In this document: piece after piece, positions 17,144-27,360 of the stretch
How positions within the stretch are numbered: position 1 is the stretch's first letter
Layout of the letters: every line of letters begins with the position of its first letter
Source of the DNA: Selaginella moellendorffii
Taxonomy: Eukaryota; Streptophyta; Lycopodiopsida; Selaginellales; Selaginellaceae
Assembly (NCBI RefSeq): GCF_000143415.4
Contig: NW_003314264.1
Location: 698,124 to 762,123, forward strand
DNA: 64,000 nucleotides
Direction of reading: 5' to 3'
Notes under the pieces: model-generated
Databases searched by the model: none
What the model was told of the DNA's origin: nothing
The model's input: the letters and a program-made list of their open reading frames with translations, nothing else
Made by a program: the position numbers and the translations under genes

Positions 17144-17818
17144 TTGGTGTTGGTTAATGTCTTCAACATTATCATTATAGGTGGAATGTGTATGTTTGTG
17201 TCAAATAGCATTCAATTTCAACAGTTTCTTCAATTATTAGGGTAGATAAAAAACAAAATATTTTTACTGAGGGATACAAACAGTATAAAGATTGACCTTT
17301 TGGATGCAACTAAGTGTTGCCAATTGATGTGTGTTACCTAATATACTGTCTTCTCACAAGACTTACATTTTTGCTACCTCACTGTGAACACCATGTTTCC
17401 TCCACAAAATTGGGATTTGCAAGGCATGCACTCCAATTGATCAGCCCGGGAATTGGTGGAGGAGCGTGGTGCCTCAGATCTGCAAGCTTGAATGGAGAAT
17501 CATCCTGTCACATGCCAGCCCAAAGAAGAGAAAACCCTAGCCCCAGTATAAATTGTGGGAACATGGAGCCTCGCTGGCTTTTGGATCCAGCTCATCACTC
17601 CTCCACATTACATTATAATGAGGACTTTTTCAGTGTGTTTCAGCGAGTGGAATCTTTCCTAAAGATCAAAAACTTTGCTGCTCGAACTGTAAAAACAGAG
17701 AGTTTTTGGTTGACCCAACAGCAAAAAGAAAACTTCAAAGCTCTTGTGATCTTTGGAAAACTTCCAAACTCTCATGATCATCTCCAAGCATTGGAAATCT
17801 TCCAAGATCTTGAGAACA
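17144..17818. other. Boundary region, no supported gene
   Basis: A 173-residue plus-strand frame (17314-17835) is open but shows no recognisable domain, with AT-rich codons at its start and degenerate composition later. I see no repeat signature here. It marks the switch from retrotransposon to host-like DNA. Confidence 0.3.
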
Positions 17819-18391
17819 TCATATGGATGGAGTAGCGGATTTCCACTCTTCTTCTTTTCCAGCTTCATGGACCCCAAGATGTAACAAAGATGTGAGGATT
17901 ATAAGCTTTGGTATCTGGCCAGGAATCCTCGATGATAAAAACCCCTGCTTGTCACTCCAAATCCAGTGACACTCATCACTTTGCCAACGAATCTCCGTCA
18001 CCATGAAGCATCTCATCCTGTCCCTGTCCATCCTGCTCACTTCCTTGGCAACTTTGGCAGCCATATCCACCAGTCCATCACTGCTGAGCACACTGTGGAG
18101 AAAGCTCTCCTTGTCTTCCTGGATCACCACCGAAGAAAGCCACTCCATCTTTGGAATGATGTACCACTTGATCGTCATGCGCTCTGGAGCTGATGCAAAA
18201 GTTTGGAATCCTTCCACATCCATCCACCAGCCTTTCCAGTGCCTAGAGTTCACGGTTGAGTCTCCATATGCACTGCCTCGAAAGTCACTGCTTGTTGTGC
18301 ACAGGAACTTCCACAGCGCAGGCTCATAGAAGAGGTAGCCGTGCAGCAGAGCTCTTGAGCTCACTCGGATGTCAGCACTTCCAAAAATCAA
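17819..18391 (-). CDS. Hypothetical protein, unrecognised
   Basis: This minus-strand frame of 190 residues is rich in Trp (HWKGWWMD, IKWYIIPKMEW, CHWIWSD), a composition unusual for a random frame. It starts MIFGSADIRVSSRALLHGY. No family is recognised. The opposite strand has a competing 108-residue frame (18003-18329) starting with a signal-peptide-like MKHLILSLSILLTSLATLAA. Only one strand can be real, and sequence alone does not settle which. The region is balanced in composition, unlike the flanking repeats. Confidence 0.25.
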   Translation of the reverse strand: MIFGSADIRVSSRALLHGYLFYEPALWKFLCTTSSDFRGSAYGDSTVNSRHWKGWWMDVEGFQTFASAPERMTIKWYIIPKMEWLSSVVIQEDKESFLHSVLSSDGLVDMAAKVAKEVSRMDRDRMRCFMVTEIRWQSDECHWIWSDKQGFLSSRIPGQIPKLIILTSLLHLGVHEAGKEEEWKSATPSI

Positions 18392-18399
18392 CTCTATTG

Positions 18400-19074
18400 T
18401 CCTGAGAGCTGTAGCTTTTGTCAGCAGAGTGAGCTGGTTCTTGAGTCAATTCTTCCTGTCTGCCAGAGTTTCTCTGACGTGAGGCCCCAGAAAAAACCCG
18501 AGAAACCGCAGAATTCCACTAAGAACGCACGCATTCCTTGCTGTGTTGAGGGAGAAAGAAGAGCACAGAGATGTACAATTTGCATTGGGCTTGGTCTGCT
18601 GAACCTGTCCCAGCTGAGCTGCCAATAGATGCTAACTTACATACAGTCATGTGGCCCTGCAAAAGCAAAACACATGAGCGATCCCCTGTCCTTGTCGCTG
18701 CTGGGCAGTGGCTGCCTCCACTCCTCCACATACCCTGGAGCATGGTAGAAACCCCGCGGCTAGGAGGAGCTGTGGCAAAAAAGGAGAGCTTTTGTATCCC
18801 TCCCAGGCCATGCAAGCAGATGGGTGTCACTCACACCTCCTCCCCCGGCCTGGGCCATGCCACACGCCCACAGGCCGGCCTCACAAAAATATTTCAGAAG
18901 GATGCAGATATTTACCAGGTTACATCACATCTGACGGTGTTGATTGGCCAGATCCAGCAGCCCACAAATTTTGACAATAGTAGTAAACATAAGAACTATC
19001 TAAATCAAGATGTCAAGGAGGGCCAGCTTCAAATGATCACAACGAGCGAGAGTGATGCTGGATTAAGAACACTA
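18400..19074. other. Interval downstream of the PPR gene, no supported gene
   Basis: It contains a plus-strand open frame (18571-19098) of low-complexity type with no recognised domain. It probably includes the 3' flank of the PPR gene on the minus strand. Confidence 0.3.
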
Positions 19075-20736
19075 TCAGGACCAGGCGTTTGCGAGTAAGA
19101 TATAAGCTGCTCCATTATCTGAGATAAGTGTCACCTGAGAACCATGTCTCACATTCTTCTGATTCTTACACGCAGCCAGAAAGCACGTCCAGTCCAAATC
19201 CTCAGGGACAAACGGCATGCTTTTGATTAATTGCTCGGCATCGCCCAAATGCCCAGCTCTTCCAAGAAGATCAAGTATTTCACAGTAGTGCTGCTTAGAT
19301 GCTTTTATATTGTAGTCACATTGCATTGATTGGAGGTAGTGGAGGCCATTGGCAACACTCCCATGATGCGTACTTGCTAACAAAACCTCTACAAAAGTTA
19401 TCTCATTTGGCTTTTCAGTCATAGGTATGTGATGAAAGAGTTCCACAGCCTCCAAGAAATGTCCTTTCTGGGCATAAGCTGCAACCATGGTGTTCCAAGA
19501 TACTAAATCGGACACAGGCATCGAATCAAAAACCCGTCTTGCCGTGTCTCTATGCCCAGATTGGGCATATGCAAGCAAAATTGTATTCCAAGATACTGTG
19601 TCTCTTTCTACCATTTGAAAGGAAAACCTTAGAGCTTCACGCATATGGCCTTTACAGGAAAATGCAAGCAGCATCGAATTGCAAGTGACCTGGTCATATC
19701 TTTCTATTTGCTGAAATATGCAAAAGGCCTCTTCCAAATGCCCGGCTCGGGTATATGCCGTAAGCATTGTTGTCCACGAAACGGTATCTCGTTCGCACAT
19801 TGAATTGAAAACAACACCCGCTTCGTACAGTTTTGATAATTCTGTATACCCGTAAAGCATTGTATTCCATGAGAAAAGATCCCATTCAGGCATGGAATCA
19901 AAGACGCACTTCGCATCACCCATATGCCCCAGTCTAGCATATGCAAAAAGCATCTCATTGTACGATACTATACAACGCTCTTGCATGGAAGAAAATACGA
20001 TCTTGGCTTCTTGCAAGCCGCAGTTTTGTGCGTTCACGGACAGAAATGTATTCCAGGAGATTCTGTTCCTTTCTGGCATGGTATCGAACACGTTCTTTGC
20101 TTCATGCAGATGCCCGTTTTGAGCATATGCCGTGAGGATACCAGTCCAGGAAACTATGTCCCGCTCTGGCATAGAATCGAATATGCGCTTAGCCTCCAGG
20201 ACTAATCCGGCTTGAGAAAGTGTGCGAATCATAACCGTCCATGATACCATGTTGTATTCCGGAATTCTCTGAAAGATTTCATGAGCTTTGTGGATATGTC
20301 CGGATTGGGCATATGCCGAGAGCATAACCACCCATGTAATGATGTTACGCTCTTGCATATAATCAAAAACTTCCTTGGCATGGTTTAAATCTCCACAACG
20401 CACAAAGGCACTCAGCATTGCTGTCCATGAAACAAGGCAGTGATACGGCATGGCATCAAATAATTTCTTTGCCAGGTAAACATGCCCGTTTTGAGCATAT
20501 GCTGTGAGCATAAGAACCCAAGAATAAGAATCTTTGTGCTTGATTGCGTCAAACATCCGGCGTGCAGCTTCAACGCTTCCACATCGCCCATACAACTCCA
20601 CAAGCTTGTTTTTGAGAAAAGAATCTCCATTTCTCTCCTCCAAAAGATTTTCCCGAATAAGTTGAGAATGAATGTTTTGGGCCATGGAGAGAGATTTACA
20701 TGATTTGATGATCGCAATTCCATCGGCTACCTTCAT
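19075..20736 (-). CDS. Pentatricopeptide repeat protein, S-type tandem, truncated in the E region
   Basis: This intronless 553-residue frame starts with the usual lead-in (IIKSCKSLSMAQNIHSQLI). About 12-13 consecutive 31-residue repeats follow, each of the form xVSWxxMLxAYAQxGHxxEA with IFDxMPERD, then a longer repeat (KPNEITFVEVL), another (KQHYCEILDLLGRAGHL) and the beginning of an E-type motif (LDWTCFLAACKN to AAYILLANAW). PPR proteins bind organellar RNA with one repeat per base and act in editing, splicing or stability; plants with E/DYW tails use them for C-to-U editing. Here a TGA follows LLANAWS, inside the E motif, so no E+/DYW tail exists. It is either a truncated pseudogene or a repeat-only RNA binder. 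The style of repeat is typical of Selaginella. Confidence 0.9.
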   Translation of the reverse strand: MKVADGIAIIKSCKSLSMAQNIHSQLIRENLLEERNGDSFLKNKLVELYGRCGSVEAARRMFDAIKHKDSYSWVLMLTAYAQNGHVYLAKKLFDAMPYHCLVSWTAMLSAFVRCGDLNHAKEVFDYMQERNIITWVVMLSAYAQSGHIHKAHEIFQRIPEYNMVSWTVMIRTLSQAGLVLEAKRIFDSMPERDIVSWTGILTAYAQNGHLHEAKNVFDTMPERNRISWNTFLSVNAQNCGLQEAKIVFSSMQERCIVSYNEMLFAYARLGHMGDAKCVFDSMPEWDLFSWNTMLYGYTELSKLYEAGVVFNSMCERDTVSWTTMLTAYTRAGHLEEAFCIFQQIERYDQVTCNSMLLAFSCKGHMREALRFSFQMVERDTVSWNTILLAYAQSGHRDTARRVFDSMPVSDLVSWNTMVAAYAQKGHFLEAVELFHHIPMTEKPNEITFVEVLLASTHHGSVANGLHYLQSMQCDYNIKASKQHYCEILDLLGRAGHLGDAEQLIKSMPFVPEDLDWTCFLAACKNQKNVRHGSQVTLISDNGAAYILLANAWS

Positions 20737-21300
20737 TCACATCAGACTTTTCAGAAATTTTTTGAAAACTTGAGACATTTTAAGTTATAATTCTGATTCG
20801 CTGCGCGGCTGCGGGCGGGGAGCAGCGCGCGGGAAAAACAAAAAACCTGGATGAAGAGAGAACCCCGCGAGGAAGAAAAATGCTTGAAGAGAAAGAAAAA
20901 GTAGAAAGGTTGGTGATGAAATTGCTCGTGTGAACGACCCCTTGCTACCAATGTTGCCAACATTGCGTGCCGCTCTTGGTGCGCAATCACTGCACTATTG
21001 TCCCCTCGATCAAAAGAACTTACAAAACTATACTGTTTTCCAGAATACGTACGTTATCTCGAACCGATAGACCGGCATCAAAGTTCTGTTTCTTTGTGGA
21101 GGCAAAGTCCCAAAAGGAAAGAGGATGCAGGCTTGTCACTCCTGTGTCCAAGCTCTACATCACAGCTCTCGGAGTTTGACCATCAGGCCAGCAGCGATTT
21201 CAGAAATCATTTACACCTGACAAGAAACCAAGAGAAGAGCTTGGGGCCAGAATCCGCGTCATCGGTGCACAGCTCACAAACGTATAAAGTTTCATGATGT
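20737..21300. other. Upstream flank of the PPR gene
   Basis: This holds the PPR 5' flank (GC-rich block at 20810-20830). A plus-strand 99-residue frame (20998-21297) with no recognised domain is also present. Nothing else is supported. Confidence 0.3.
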
Positions 21301-21329
21301 GATTAGAATGAAATTGATAGAGGATTACA

Positions 21330-22010
21330 TTACAACTGACAATCAACGAGCTCTTTTATGGCTAGAAATTGTGACCGGTTGCTTGGCAAAACAATTGGGC
21401 AGTCTGAGGCCGGTCTCTTCCCATATCTATACTCCAAGAGGCCCTGCTCTATCATAGCATCGACTGTGTCATGGAGCTTCTGGAGCTTCTTGTATGGGAC
21501 AGTACCATCCGGGTTGGCCACAAGCTGCTTGAGAACTGCGAGGAACGTGTCGCGTGTCCACTTTTCATCAGCACTCCGAGCGAAAGATCTTTCATTGAGT
21601 GTGGCACAGGCGCGGACTTGCTTCTTGCTTCATATGAGTAGTCAAGCATCACATCCCAGAGAGCCTCCACCCTTGGGCCCCTCTCGGGCCGGATCTGTGG
21701 GAGAGCCTTCGCTCATCTATATAGAAGAGAAAACTAATGGATGCCAATCTGGAAGTTTCTTATGAATTGGAGGACTTTGATCGCTTGGGTTATCACTGGG
21801 AGCTTCTCTAGATGGCTACACGAGCGGCTATACAACCGTCTTTATCGACGAAGCCAGCCTTCTTGGACGCAGGTGCCTCGTGAGGTTGACAAGGTGCTGC
21901 GGGAGCTCTCCAGACACCATCCCCGTGCTCTGCCTACGTTGGAACTCTTGAATCACTGCCGTCTTCTCTGAGCCCTTAGGACCGACCACTGTAACCAGCT
22001 TACTCCCGCA
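21330..22010 (-). pseudogene. P-loop ATPase-like gene fragment with frameshift
   Basis: Reading the minus strand, SKLVTVVGPKGSEKTAVIQ (around 21960-22010) resembles a Walker A region, with Glu where Gly is usual. Further along, ALWDVMLDYSYEA is followed, in another frame, by ERSFARSADEKWTRDTFLAVL and then VPYKKLQKLHDTVDAMIEQG ending in VDCQL. The frame change near AAGCAAGAAGCAAGTCC (about 21610-21630) and an in-frame stop after the Walker A part suggest decay. The overall layout resembles plant organellar AAA-type ATPases, but the family is uncertain. Exons with short introns could explain part of the breaks. Confidence 0.45.
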
Positions 22011-22149
22011 GCAACTTGTCCAGCTTCATTATCTCCATGTGTTAGATTCAGATGATTCCGGGCAGACTTGAAGAATCAGCATTATCGCTTCTGGCAAGTT
22101 AAATTGTTATAAATAAATCAAACCTAACTTATACAACATAAATATAAAA

Positions 22150-22245
22150 TTAGAAGTGGGATTTGAATCCAAGCCCTCATCCTCTTAGCCATCTTCTTGG
22201 AATTGTATAAGCAATGCTTGATTGCATGAAGTATTCAACCACTTG
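22150..22245 (-). pseudogene. tRNA-Leu relic with deleted anticodon arm
   Basis: AAGTGGGATTTGAATCCAAG and the following bases match the 3' half of the tRNA-Leu at 23693-23776. CTCTTAGCCATCTT matches its 5' end, with the anticodon arm missing. The sequence downstream (ATTGCATGAAGTATT) also matches 23828-23842, so the two loci are diverged duplicates. Confidence 0.5.
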
Positions 22246-23095
22246 GCATGCAGACTTAGGCCTCAGAGATAACACTCTGAGAAGAAATAGTAGATAAATA
22301 TTGCTCTTGCCACTCTTGGTCGAGAGAGCACAGGACAGCACGTCCATCCGAGTGGCCAATCCTTCGCCAAGATAGCTTCGTTATAGGACGCAAGCACCCG
22401 GCTCGGACTTCCTCCAGCTACGCTTGGAATCCCATTCTCTGCTGGAACGAACACAATCTTACTAAGTTTATCACAGAATCTTTGGATGATGCCGTTGTTG
22501 AGAAAGATTTATCAGTGGTAGAACCAGCATTCTTTAGTGCATCCTGAACATGATCAATGGATGTATGGGAGCAACAATAATGACAACAACAACATCAAGA
22601 AGAAGTCTCCCCAACATTAGGGATAATCCTCTCAATCCATGGTGGGTTAGTGCATCAGAATATTCTCTAACAGATAGGTATTTAGCGGTCTTTGCAGCTG
22701 AGGGCCACGGCAGTGCTGTTTCATCCGAGTCCAAGCAAAGCCCTGTTGTTCGATAATTACAATACATACAACATTTGCCAGGTTTTTTCTTGTTTTTTTC
22801 CCCTTGTTGATTCGATCTATGCTCTGCCGTATTTGGGAAATCTTGGATGACAGTGAAAGAGCTCGAGCCTTCTATTCCTTACGTTCTGGTCTGTGAACCG
22901 GAATATTTTCAAGCTTGCCCAAGTAAACTTTCAAACACATTTTGAGTCCACTTACAGCACACAGTTTGGAGAAACTTTTCCTGGGTCAATGGCACTGTAG
23001 TTACATGATTTCAAACAGAAGAGCAGGTTATAGGGAGGAGAGAAAAAGAAAAGAGCTACAGATGGAATCTCGGTTTCGCACCTCTTTCCTTGTCT
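22246..23095. other. Host interval without a supported gene
   Basis: Short minus-strand frames (22263-22454, 22534-22767) have no recognised domain. The block near 22540-22605 (GAACATGATCAATGG to ACAACATCAAGAAG) is related to 24068-24099, extending the duplication that includes the tRNA relics. Confidence 0.3.
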
Positions 23096-23366
23096 CTACG
23101 CTCCTCCTCCTCCTCCTCTTGTTCCCGCCAGAAAAGGTCCTCGTGATTCCTGGAGGTTCACGAAGCGGATGTAGTTTTCTAGTATCTGCTTCCCATTTTG
23201 CGAGATGATGCCCTCGGGATGGAACTGATTGAGTCGAAGAAGAAAAGAAGGATTGAAGAACACAACTAGAACTTCCTACCTGGACGTGCTTATACTTGGA
23301 ATGCCGCATGCCCATGATAAGTCCATCTTCCGTCCACGCCGTGATCTCCAGCTCGTCGCTCCTGGC
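23096..23366 (-). pseudogene. Anthranilate synthase beta subunit-like 3' fragment (two exons)
   Basis: The first exon (23280-23366) encodes SDELEITAWTEDGLIM and RHSKYKHVQ, ending at a CAG|GTAGGA donor. The second (23096-23224) follows a AATCAG acceptor and encodes FHPEGIISQNGKQILENYIR and a short tail to a TAG at 23096-23098. Together these are the C-terminal end of a class I glutamine amidotransferase of the TrpG type, including the FHPE motif whose His and Glu complete the Cys-His-Glu triad. In tryptophan synthesis this subunit supplies ammonia to anthranilate synthase in the plastid. The joint is in frame and splice sites are good. The exons expected upstream, with the catalytic Cys, are not visible between 23367 and 24099, so this looks like a gene fragment. 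Confidence 0.65.
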
Positions 23367-23692
23367 CTTCAAGTTTACAAGAGCTATAAAGGCATTAGTA
23401 CAATTACAGCTCACTGTCAAGCCAACGAACGTTGTAACATTGATTTGATCCATGTGCTTTCCAAATTCCAGCAGTGTTCTTTGATTTCTCTCAGAAGCCT
23501 GTCAAGTAACAAGCTTTTGTTAAATCGATACAGAAGGAAAGTTTACATCGAGAATTCCACACACTGTTGGCCGATGCACGCCAAGCCTAGGCACGGCCTT
23601 GCAAGACGCTGCAACGTTTGGCACCAAGACGACGTGAACAAGCTTGCAAAATTACCTTCACCTTTGTTTCTTATAAATGTGAAAAGAATAGA

Positions 23693-23776
23693 TGTCAGAA
23701 GTGGGATTTGAACCCATGCCCTCCTGAGAGGAGCAGAACTTGAGTCTGCCACCTTAGACCACTTGGACATCTTGAC
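23693..23776 (-). tRNA. tRNA-Leu (CAA), probably decayed
   Basis: The 84-base gene has a perfect anticodon stem (GCAGA/TCTGC) with loop CTCAAGT, giving anticodon CAA, and a long variable arm (TCCTCTCAGGA). It also has GGTTCAAATCC in the T arm and no intron. Compared with the usual plant gene, changes such as GCATGGG for GCGTGGG and TCCAAGTGG for GCCGAGTGG give mismatches in the acceptor, D and T stems. All are CpG-to-TpG/CpA type, so it may be a pseudogene. Confidence 0.75.
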
Positions 23777-24099
23777 ATTATGTCTCTATAATACATAATT
23801 TGGATTTTTATCCAGCAATGGTTCATTGCATGAAGTACTGGCAATGTAAAGCTTCCAAGCTCCAACCATTGATAATGAGCAAGCATTCACTGCCATGATG
23901 TTGTTTCTATTGTTTGCAATTACCACTCTCCAGATCCTTTGCTTTTTCTTTGAGTAAAAGCGAGCTCTTGTCATTGGATAATGGTATTATTGTTCTTGAC
24001 TTGGCCATGAACCCATCTTGATCATCCATCTCTGGAGGATGCATTGAATTGGTTCTACTGTTGATGATCCTGAACACCACCAATATCAACATCAAGAAG

Positions 24100-24216
24100 N
24101 NNNNNNNNNNNNNNNNNNNNNNNNNNNNNNNNNNNNNNNNNNNNNNNNNNNNNNNNNNNNNNNNNNNNNNNNNNNNNNNNNNNNNNNNNNNNNNNNNNNN
24201 NNNNNNNNNNNNNNNN
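24100..24216. other. Assembly gap (117 N)
   Basis: Unresolved bases. They separate host-like sequence on the left from retrotransposon sequence on the right. Confidence 1.
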
Positions 24217-24570
24217 TACTAACATGTTGGACATGTCTTTATATATTCCTGAATATCTTTAGCTATGTATGGTCAGTGATGCTTTCTCTTGAGTAACCCA
24301 TCATCCTAGGCACTCTACTGCATCCTGCCAAAAGTCCATTATAACACTTTTCTAAAATTACTTTCCTTAGTTCCCCTTGTGGAACATACACCCTCATCTA
24401 TTCATAATAAATGAGTCCATTGCATTTCACATAAGTTGTCTTCTCTTCTATAGGTGGCTTGCCTCTTTGGTGAGCATTTAACGCTTCTTGGTTCCTTAGC
24501 AACAATTCTTATGCTAGACCATTGTTCTCATACATTGTTTGCACATCATTTCAAATGGTTGCTAATATAG
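24217..24570 (-). other. Probable retrotransposon remnant
   Basis: AT-rich sequence without an open frame of note. It adjoins an LTR and has the degraded look of the nearby gypsy sequences, but I could not identify a domain. Confidence 0.3.
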
Positions 24571-25683
24571 TGTATATGGTTTTGACCCTTTATCCTATGG
24601 TGATTTACCATAGGATAACACCACGAAGTGGAACCTAAACCCTCTTTATGCCACGTGACACATGCCACATGTCCAAGGACAATGGTGCGGAACCTGAGTT
24701 TCAAGGCCTTGGGCCATTGAACAAAGGTACAAAGTGAAACTCCTAAGTATGGAGTCAAAGAGTGGTGGAACTGGACCACGGAGCAACTCTTGAGCATATA
24801 ACCCAAGGAGCAAAAGGACAGGAGTACGGAGTGATTTAGAACAGTCCTAGAGCAACTAACATCCCAATGCCAGGACCAACATGCAAAACGGAGCCAAATA
24901 GAGTCTAGCACTATTTTGGCATACTGGTGTCCAAGGCAAGGATATGGGTACTCCACCAGCTAGCATAGTGTGGAGCTTAGGCTTAGACCCAAGCCAGATG
25001 CAGAACAAGGACAAGCACGCAAGTAGAAGCTAAACTATACCTCAGGTTGGTCAGCCATAATCGACCTACCCACTATCCCTACTATACATTTGGACCCGCC
25101 CCCCCCGCTTGAGGAATGCTTTGGGCTTTCACCCCAAGCCTCCCTTAGTATCAGGAGTTAGTCTCTAGGACAAACTTGAAACTTACTAATTATGGAATGG
25201 CTTTAGATTGCGAATTTAAGCACAGGACGAACACCATTGTGTTCAGGACAATCTCTACATTCCGTAAATATGCCAAATGAGAAAATCTAGACACTTTCCA
25301 TAAATAGCATTTAGGACCGAATTGAGACTAACACCAAAGGCTTGGTAGCAAGGGTGTTTGGCAGACATGGTAAACTATCATTTAGTGAATATTGAGAGAC
25401 CAAACTCAATATTGCAGGGGTTCTTGATACTAGCAAGTGCAAGCCAATGACAAGAGTTTCTCAAACCAGGCTGAGTATGCTCAACAAGAAACACATAAGG
25501 TTCTTACTTTATGTTTTATCCAATTTAAGTGCATAGTCATTGACTAATTTCTCAACTAGCTCAAGTGGGAATTGATAACGGGCCCAGCAATACTGACCTC
25601 CTGCCATTGTAGCAATAAGAAAAGAGTGTCCATAAGGACTAACTAATAGGTAACTTTTGATACCCGAAGTCATATTTGCAACA
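24571..25683 (-). mobile_element. Diverged solo LTR (family of 30467-31616) in reverse
   Basis: This is the reverse complement of the LTR family, from TGTATATGGTTTTGACCC to CATATTTGCAACA. It keeps the TTATCCTATGG, GGACCGAATTGAG and GATACCCGAAG blocks. It abuts the RNase H region of the gypsy element to its right. No matching target duplication was found, so it is old or rearranged. Confidence 0.65.
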
Positions 25684-26789
25684 ACTGTCATATTAGACAT
25701 CGCTAGCTTTAAGTTTACTTTTTGACTTAGAGCATTAGCTACGATGATGCTCTTTTTAGGTTTATATAGAATCTCACAATCAAACTCGGCCAAAGCATTG
25801 GCCCATCACCCTTATTTTCTTTTTGGATTGAGCTATGATAAGAAGTGTTTTATTGCCACATTATCTATATAAACTTTGAAGTGCCTCATTGCCACTCTTT
25901 AAATGCTTTGACCATTGCAAATAATTTCTTCTCGTAGATAGGCCATTTTCGCTGAGTGTTGTCCAACTTCTTCAAGAAGAATACCACTAGATGGTAGATC
26001 ACTTGAACCTTTTCATAGTCCACCTTGAGCTTATCCTTGCCCACTATATGTCCGAGAAACTTTATCTCTTTTGAGAAAAATCACATTTGCTCTTTTTAGC
26101 ATACAACTTGTATTCCCTTAGTTTCTTAAAAACCTTTATCAAATGTTCAGCATGCTCCTCTAGTGTCTTGCTATAGATTAGGATATCATCAATATAAACA
26201 ACCACGAAGTGATCTAGATAGGGTACAAAAATGTGGTTCATTAGTGCTGAAAATGTTGTTGGTGCATTGCACAACCCAAAGGGCATCACCAAAAACTCAA
26301 AACTCCCATACCTTTTCCGACAGGTTTTTTTCTTGACATCTTCTTTGATTACACTCATTTAGTAGTATCTTGAGCTTAGGTCAATTCTCGAGAAGTATTT
26401 TGTTTTTCCTAGCCTATTGAACAGGTCCTCAATCTTTGGTAAAAGGTGCTTGTTTTTATTTGTATACTTGTTGAGCAACTGGTAAATTCATCTTTTTTTT
26501 TTGCAAATAACACCGACACCCTATGTGGTGACTTGCTCAATCTAACATACCCTTTATCCACCAACTCTTTCAGTTGGTGCCTGAGCTCCTCGAGTTCCTT
26601 TTCATTCAAACGATAGGTGGGGCGAACCACCACCTTAGCACCCTCGACCAACTCAATTTTATGTTGTATCGGTTGTGTGGGGGGTAACCCTGCCGGTAGC
26701 TCTTCCAGCATAGTATCTTGAAATTGGTTCAACACCTTCTGGATCACTAAAGGTACTTCTTCTATTCCTGTCTTTTTGTCACTCCTCAC
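25684..26789 (-). pseudogene. Ty3/gypsy reverse transcriptase and RNase H remnant
   Basis: Reading from the right: PIQHKIELVEG with VRPTYRLN and an ELEELRHQLKELVDKGYV segment form the start of reverse transcriptase. After a gap come [19 protein letters not shown] and [14 protein letters not shown] with the YIDD catalytic motif. Last comes the RNase H end DCEILYKPKKSIIVANALSQ. The piece between them is deleted and several frames are broken. Integrase is absent because an LTR interrupts the element at 25684. The order identifies a Ty3/gypsy element. Confidence 0.8.
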
Positions 26790-26795
26790 TGAGAG

Positions 26796-27250
26796 TCACA
26801 AAAATACTGCCTTGGTTCCTTTAATGAGTTGTCCTTTAGTGGACATTAAGTCCAAGCAAGAGTCTTTGGCCTTATATTGCCCTACCTTTAAATTCTGGGC
26901 CTCTACCCTGAATTGTTCTCCCTGGGCATTCGCTAGTACCACAAGATTCCTACCTTGTCCATACAAGGCGACCATGAATCGATTGAACCAATCCATCCCA
27001 AAGATTACATCAAATCCCACCATGTCCAATACAGTGAAATCCATATCTACTTTTTATGTTCTTACTTCGACTCTTGCTTGTTGAAGTACCTCATTGGTGC
27101 TTTAACTACCTTGAACAAACTCTATAGTCCTTGGTTCACCCAGCCGTTGCACTATTAGTCCAGTTTGCTAGACTATGTCTGCAGCCACAAAATTATCCAA
27201 AACACTCGTGTTAATAAGGATCTTAACAAAGCTACCTCCAAGCTTCCTTC
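26796..27250 (-). pseudogene. Retrotransposon aspartic protease remnant
   Basis: DFTVLDMVGFDVIFGMDWFN is the C-terminal signature of gypsy-type proteases. Upstream, degraded sequence includes a VLDNFVAADI-like stretch near 27185 on the minus strand, where the active-site region would be. It lies between gag and reverse transcriptase as expected. Confidence 0.65.
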
Positions 27251-27360
27251 GGAGGCCTAGTAAATGTCACGAACAACTCTCTACCAAAGTTACTTGTGTA
27301 ATGAGTAACTTTGACCTAGGGATTGGATCACGTACCTTAGTTTAGATTTCACCCATCTTG

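Noticed and set aside
24571-25683. 3' LTR of the gypsy element to its right
   Set aside because: It joins RNase H directly with integrase missing and belongs to a different LTR family, so it is a separate insertion or rearrangement.
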